Source: Willaertia magna (Eukaryota > Heterolobosea > Eutetramitea > Acrasida > Naegleriidae). From it: a DNA stretch of 50,112 nt. Within the stretch, counting starts at the first letter, position 1. Each line of letters begins with the position of its first letter. A program made the translations under genes and the position numbers. Location of the stretch: positions 1-50,112 of the forward strand of contig CADWAF010001175.1 in NCBI GenBank assembly GCA_902984215.1, in the 5' to 3' direction. The notes beneath the pieces were generated by a model. That model saw only the letters and a program-made list of their open reading frames with translations, ran no database searches and was not told where the DNA came from. Below are positions 46,501-50,112 of the stretch, in pieces.

Positions 46501-48738
46501 ACGATTTCTGGCAGTAAAGAAGTCAATACCACACTCTTCTGAATCTCTTAATATTTGGAATAAATTACATTCTACAGTCTCAATTCTTTTTTCAGTATTT
46601 ACACTAAATGAAAACTGTTTAAATCTAGATAATATTCTCAAAGTAACAAGTCTCTTATTATCTGATTTTGATAAAAGACTTTCTTTTAAGTGCTCAACAA
46701 TATTAACTAAACGTTCTTTGGTTAAAAGAGATTGGTCAATTCTATCCAAAAAGTTATCTACAGCAATTAAAATGTCTAAAGATTTACCATACTTTGATAA
46801 CATTTCAAGAACTGCGTCAAATAACTGTTGTATATCACAGTTTTCTACCTTAGTGTGAATAGTTATTATTAGTGAAAGTGATTGAGCTAAAGCTGAACAA
46901 ATCACTTTTTTCTTGTCCTTAGTTATTTCATTCTTAGAAAGTAAATCCATTGTGTTGTTAATAAATTTTAATACTACCTTGTAAACGTCGCTATAATAAT
47001 TGTTTGACTTTAAACCATATCTAGATAAAATGAATAGCATTGACCATATTGAAATAAAATCTGTTCTCTCCATCTTATTTAAATTCTCGATACTTTCAAC
47101 AAACTTCATATAAATAAGTCTTATAAAATTAGCTTTACTTTTACCGAATAATATAATATCTTCTAACTTTCTTTTATCCTTAGTTGTTGCTAAAACAAAA
47201 TTAACTAAAAATGCAAGTGATGAATCAAAGTTTGTTTCAATATCAGTATTTACTAATTTAAAGAATTCTATCATAATTTTACTATCCTCATCTTCCATGT
47301 TAATAAATCCCATTAATTTTTTGAAAAATGTATAAACAACATCTCTATTTTTAATTTCTAAAGTATATAATAACACAGTAGCATTATCTTCAATAATTTG
47401 AACTAATTTCAATTTCTCTATCATTGTCAAAATATATTCCAAAATAAACTTTGCTGCTCTTTCATGAATAGATGCAAACAATGCTTTAGAATTTATTAGT
47501 TCTATTATTTTTCTCATACTTTGTTCATCGCATCTTTCTTCAGTAATTAAAACTCTTGATAAATAAATTAAATGTCCAAATTGAATAGAAACTTCTTCAA
47601 CGCCTTCCTTTGAAACTGAAGAATTTCTCTTGTTAAAGTTTATTATTGATGTTTGAACTTGGTCAACCAGCATTTCCCATACTGGTTTTATAATATCCTT
47701 TGTTCTGGCATGATCCCTCATTAAAGTAAAACATTTTTCTAACAATAAATAATTCTTTCCAATAAATGATAATTGCTCATCAAAAGTAAATTTAGAGTCA
47801 AAATTCCATTCTAATTGTTTTAAAAGAACAGGTAATAATTGAGGCATTTTACTATGAAAATTACCTAATATTCCTCTCATAGCCTCAAAAAACATTTGAC
47901 TAGTACCATCAAATAAATTTTCGTCTTGTTTCTCTGCTAAAGCATTAAATATCTTTTTAACATAAATTTCTAATTGATTCTTTGGTAATTTATTAATTAG
48001 AAATGAAAAACTTTCTGCAGCGAACTTTCTAATAAACCATTTATTATGACCTAATAGTGCAGAATATTTTTTATACCAAAAATCAAAATTTTCTAAAATA
48101 TATTTTTGTAAATATTTAAATAAAAAAGCAATACATTTAAATAAGTGAGCATCTATTTGAATTGTTCTAGGATTTATACAACGCACTAAACGGAAGAAAA
48201 TTTTTGGGAATAGTGAATAAAATTCATATCTTAAATCTTTAGCGAATACAGTTATTAAACTATTATTGTAAATTATTATAGGTATTAATTATAAAATACT
48301 TACTCTGATATTGGTTCTATTGCTGGTGAATCCTTTTTTAAGTGTTCACAAAAGATATCTCTTATCTTTTCTTTAAAGTGAATCATTTCCGGTAAAGTTC
48401 TAATATATTGGAAAATTTCATCTCTAAAATTTCTATATTGAATCTAATAAAATTAATAAATAAAAAATAATTTTAACACTTACAGTTTTATTTAATTCAT
48501 CCCAATATCTTATTCTTTCAAAAAAGAAAGAGTTGATATCATCTTCCGATTTAGTTTCAATAGTAGATCTACTATCATGTTGAATATCTGCTAAAATTTT
48601 AACTCTCTTTATATAATCATAAAATCTTGTTGGACGTAATTCCTTCTTTTTCGGGAATTTCTTCATCACTTTAGCTACCAGTGCATTGCTATGTTGTTCA
48701 CTTCCTTGCATTTTTTCTTTCAAAAAAAACAATTTCAT
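40504..48738 (-). CDS. UTP20: U3 snoRNP-associated ribosome biogenesis protein UTP20
   Basis: Three exons (48738-48484, 48443-48304, 48259-40504), introns 40 and 44 nt, give 2716 residues, between yeast (2493) and human (2785) UTP20. The joined N-terminus reads SFFFERIRYWDELN..., then DLITVFAKDLRYEFYSLFP and NKWFIRKFAAESFSFLINKL, the latter a hallmark of UTP20/DRIM. The body is a HEAT-like alpha-solenoid with two acidic tracts and a basic C-terminal tail (SKRKMKEKQ type) fitting nucleolar localisation. UTP20 is needed for 18S rRNA processing in the 90S particle. Two in-frame ATGs compete at 48738 and 48711; the second, in A-rich context, may be the real start. The 3' exon alone would begin at GTG, an artefact. 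Confidence 0.93.
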
Positions 48739-49057
48739 TTATTTTGTTGAACAGTTATAGGTTTGTTGAGATGACTTAACCTATAGCGTTAACAACCTAT
48801 AATAACAATATTTTGTTTGCTTGAATAATAGTTATGAAACTGCAACATAACAGTGGTATTTATTGAAATGTAATTTTATTAAATTTGTTTAAAATTGCTT
48901 TAATATTCATTCCTACAACATGCACTGTTTCAGCTGAAATTCACAATGTTGTTGAAAATGGGTTGGTTTCATGTTGTAAAAATGGGTGACTAAAATTGAG
49001 CGTTACAATTTATCAGAAAAAAATTTTGTTGAAAAAAATAAAGCCACAACGTATAAA
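48739..49057. promoter_or_regulatory. divergent promoter region UTP20 / RPL7
   Basis: About 320 bases between two ribosome-biogenesis genes. The octamer AACCTATA occurs three times within 46 bp: inverted at 48756-48763, direct at 48778-48785 and 48794-48801; the outer copies sit in an imperfect inverted repeat (TTATAGGTTTGTT ... AACAACCTATAA). An upstream frame of 15 codons with three in-frame ATGs (48946-48993) lies before RPL7. A shared regulatory site is inferred. Confidence 0.5.
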
Positions 49058-49804
49058 ATGGTCGTCGAAGTTGAAAATATCAGAACCCAAAAACCAGCAC
49101 CAGAAACCGTTTTAAAGAGAAGAAAGAGAATTGAAGGTTTATCTGCTGAAGCACAAAAACAACGTGCAGACAGAAGAAGACATTTAATTAAATTAAGAAA
49201 GCAAGCATTAAAGAGAGCAGAAAAATATGCAGGTGAATATAAACACTTAGAAAATAACAATAAGAATGCAAAAGAAAATGCAGAAAAAATCGGTTCCTTA
49301 TGGGTCGATCCACAACCAAAATTAGCATTCGTTATTAGAGTCAGAGGTATCAAGAGTGTTTCACCAAAGGTCAAGAAAGCACTCCAACTTTTAAGACTCA
49401 GACAAATCAACAATGGTGTCTTTGTTAGAATCAACAAGGCAACTATGGGTTTATTGAGATTAGTTGAACCATTCGTTGCTTATGGTTATCCAGATCTTGA
49501 AACTGTTAAAGCTTTAGTCTATAAGAGAGGTTTCTTAAATGCTAACGGTGATAGAAAACCAATTGAAAGTAACGTTCAAGTTGAAGAATTATTAGGTAAA
49601 CATGATGTTATCTGTATTGAAGATATTGTTCATGAACTTTTCACTGTTGGTCCAAAATTCAGAGAAGTTAACCAAGCTTTATGGCCATTCAAATTACAAC
49701 ACCCAAAGGGAGGATATGAATCAATCAAGAAACACTTCGTCATTGGCGGTTCTTTCGGTAACAGAGAAGAATATATTAATCAATTAGTGAAGAGAATGCT
49801 TTAA
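49058..49804 (+). CDS. RPL7: 60S ribosomal protein uL30 (L7)
   Basis: The frame is open from a GTG at 48986, but the true start is ATG 49058 (MVVEVENIRTQKPAPETVLK), giving 248 residues, the same length as human RPL7. After the basic, Lys/Arg-rich N-terminal extension comes the uL30 fold: KLAFVIRVRGIKSVSPKVKK, LRLRQINNGVFVRINKAT, VEPFVAYGYPDLETVKALVY and VICIEDIVHELFTVG. It ends EYINQLVKRML. It is a structural protein of the large subunit. Codon choice is more G/C-ending than average here, in line with high expression. Divergent from UTP20. Confidence 0.97.
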   Translation: MVVEVENIRTQKPAPETVLKRRKRIEGLSAEAQKQRADRRRHLIKLRKQALKRAEKYAGEYKHLENNNKNAKENAEKIGSLWVDPQPKLAFVIRVRGIKSVSPKVKKALQLLRLRQINNGVFVRINKATMGLLRLVEPFVAYGYPDLETVKALVYKRGFLNANGDRKPIESNVQVEELLGKHDVICIEDIVHELFTVGPKFREVNQALWPFKLQHPKGGYESIKKHFVIGGSFGNREEYINQLVKRML

Positions 49805-50112
49805 ATTAATAAACAATATGTATAAAAATCTAAAATTTTCATTACATTCTATTTCTTTTTGTTCATCCCTCTATTACGAGAATATTTTGCATGATGTAGT
49901 TGAGGAATGTTAAATTTTGCGAAAAATTTGTATGAATTAATCCATCATCCTTTTAATAAGTTGTCAATACTTCAAATCTCATTAAGAATGAAACACAGTT
50001 TTTAAAAAGGTGTTATTTTATTGTTCTTTTTTAATCCCCTTTACAAAGTACAATGTGATTGTAAAATCAGACAATTGAAAACAATTCTTGAAAAGTCAAA
50101 AGAAGTTAATAA
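49805..50112. other. downstream intergenic region, nothing recognised
   Basis: About 300 bases after RPL7 to the window end. The beginning (ATTAATAAACAATATG) may carry the RPL7 polyadenylation signal. No ORF of note, tRNA boxes or repeat were seen; it may include the start of the next gene's regulatory region. Confidence 0.4.

Noticed and set aside
48981..49057. Intron directly after an ATG at 48982 as the RPL7 start
   Set aside because: The putative donor GTGACT is unlike the GTAAGT used here, and ATG 49058 gives the normal protein length.
1..50112. tRNA genes, rRNA, CRISPR arrays, transposons with terminal repeats
   Set aside because: Scanned by eye for GGTTCGA-type B boxes, rRNA blocks, regular repeats and transposase motifs; none was convincing. 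A tRNAscan or RepeatMasker run would be decisive.

Overview
This is a nuclear window from an AT-rich eukaryote. It uses the standard genetic code: TAA, TAG and TGA all end clear genes (AASS ends in TAG, the GON4L-like gene in TGA). Genes lie close together on both strands. Introns are very short (37-58 nt, 15 reconstructed), mostly start GTAAGT, and sit in only some genes. A 4104-residue axonemal dynein heavy chain shows that the organism builds a motile flagellum. LETM1, NCA2 and a fused lysine-ketoglutarate reductase/saccharopine dehydrogenase with a presequence show conventional mitochondria. The best guess is a free-living flagellate or amoeboflagellate protist, for example a heterolobosean, but no single gene proves the clade.

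Layout. 1-1706: extremely AT-rich, apparently gene-free, perhaps with a decayed reading frame. 1707-2730 (-): atypical small GTPase. 3074-6139 (+): AASS. 6172-7767 (-): orphan P-loop ATPase with foreign-looking base composition. 7902-10361 (-): GON4L-like SANT/Myb nuclear protein. 10661-12783 (+): LETM1. 12794-13123 (-): small repeat protein resembling DUF6150. 13208-15835 (-): CENP-C. 16017-16346 (-): ribosomal protein eS26. 16744-29144 (+): dynein heavy chain. 29174-29668 (-): TVP15/COPI-associated-like membrane protein. 29939-31879 (+): NCA2. 31998-33396 (-): PP2A B55 subunit. 33859-34149 (-): CHZ-like small basic protein. 34438-36944 (+): CLEC16A homologue with seven exons. 36967-38661 (-): GT8-like membrane protein lacking the metal-binding residues. 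38805-40388 (-): DUF789 protein. 40504-48738 (-): UTP20. 49058-49804 (+): ribosomal protein uL30/RPL7.

Most genes are housekeeping and there is no operon logic. Two features of the arrangement stand out. Divergent pairs share short promoters: UTP20/RPL7, both ribosome biogenesis, around a thrice-repeated octamer; and eS26/dynein, around several palindromes. Convergent pairs end only 9-32 bp apart, so their 3' UTRs probably overlap. Many genes needed exon joining, and several starts were moved to the first real ATG because the longest open frame began at TTG or GTG.

No mobile element, CRISPR array, rRNA or tRNA gene was recognised. The most unusual items are the GT8 protein with its catalytic metal ligands replaced, and the compositionally distinct ATPase.
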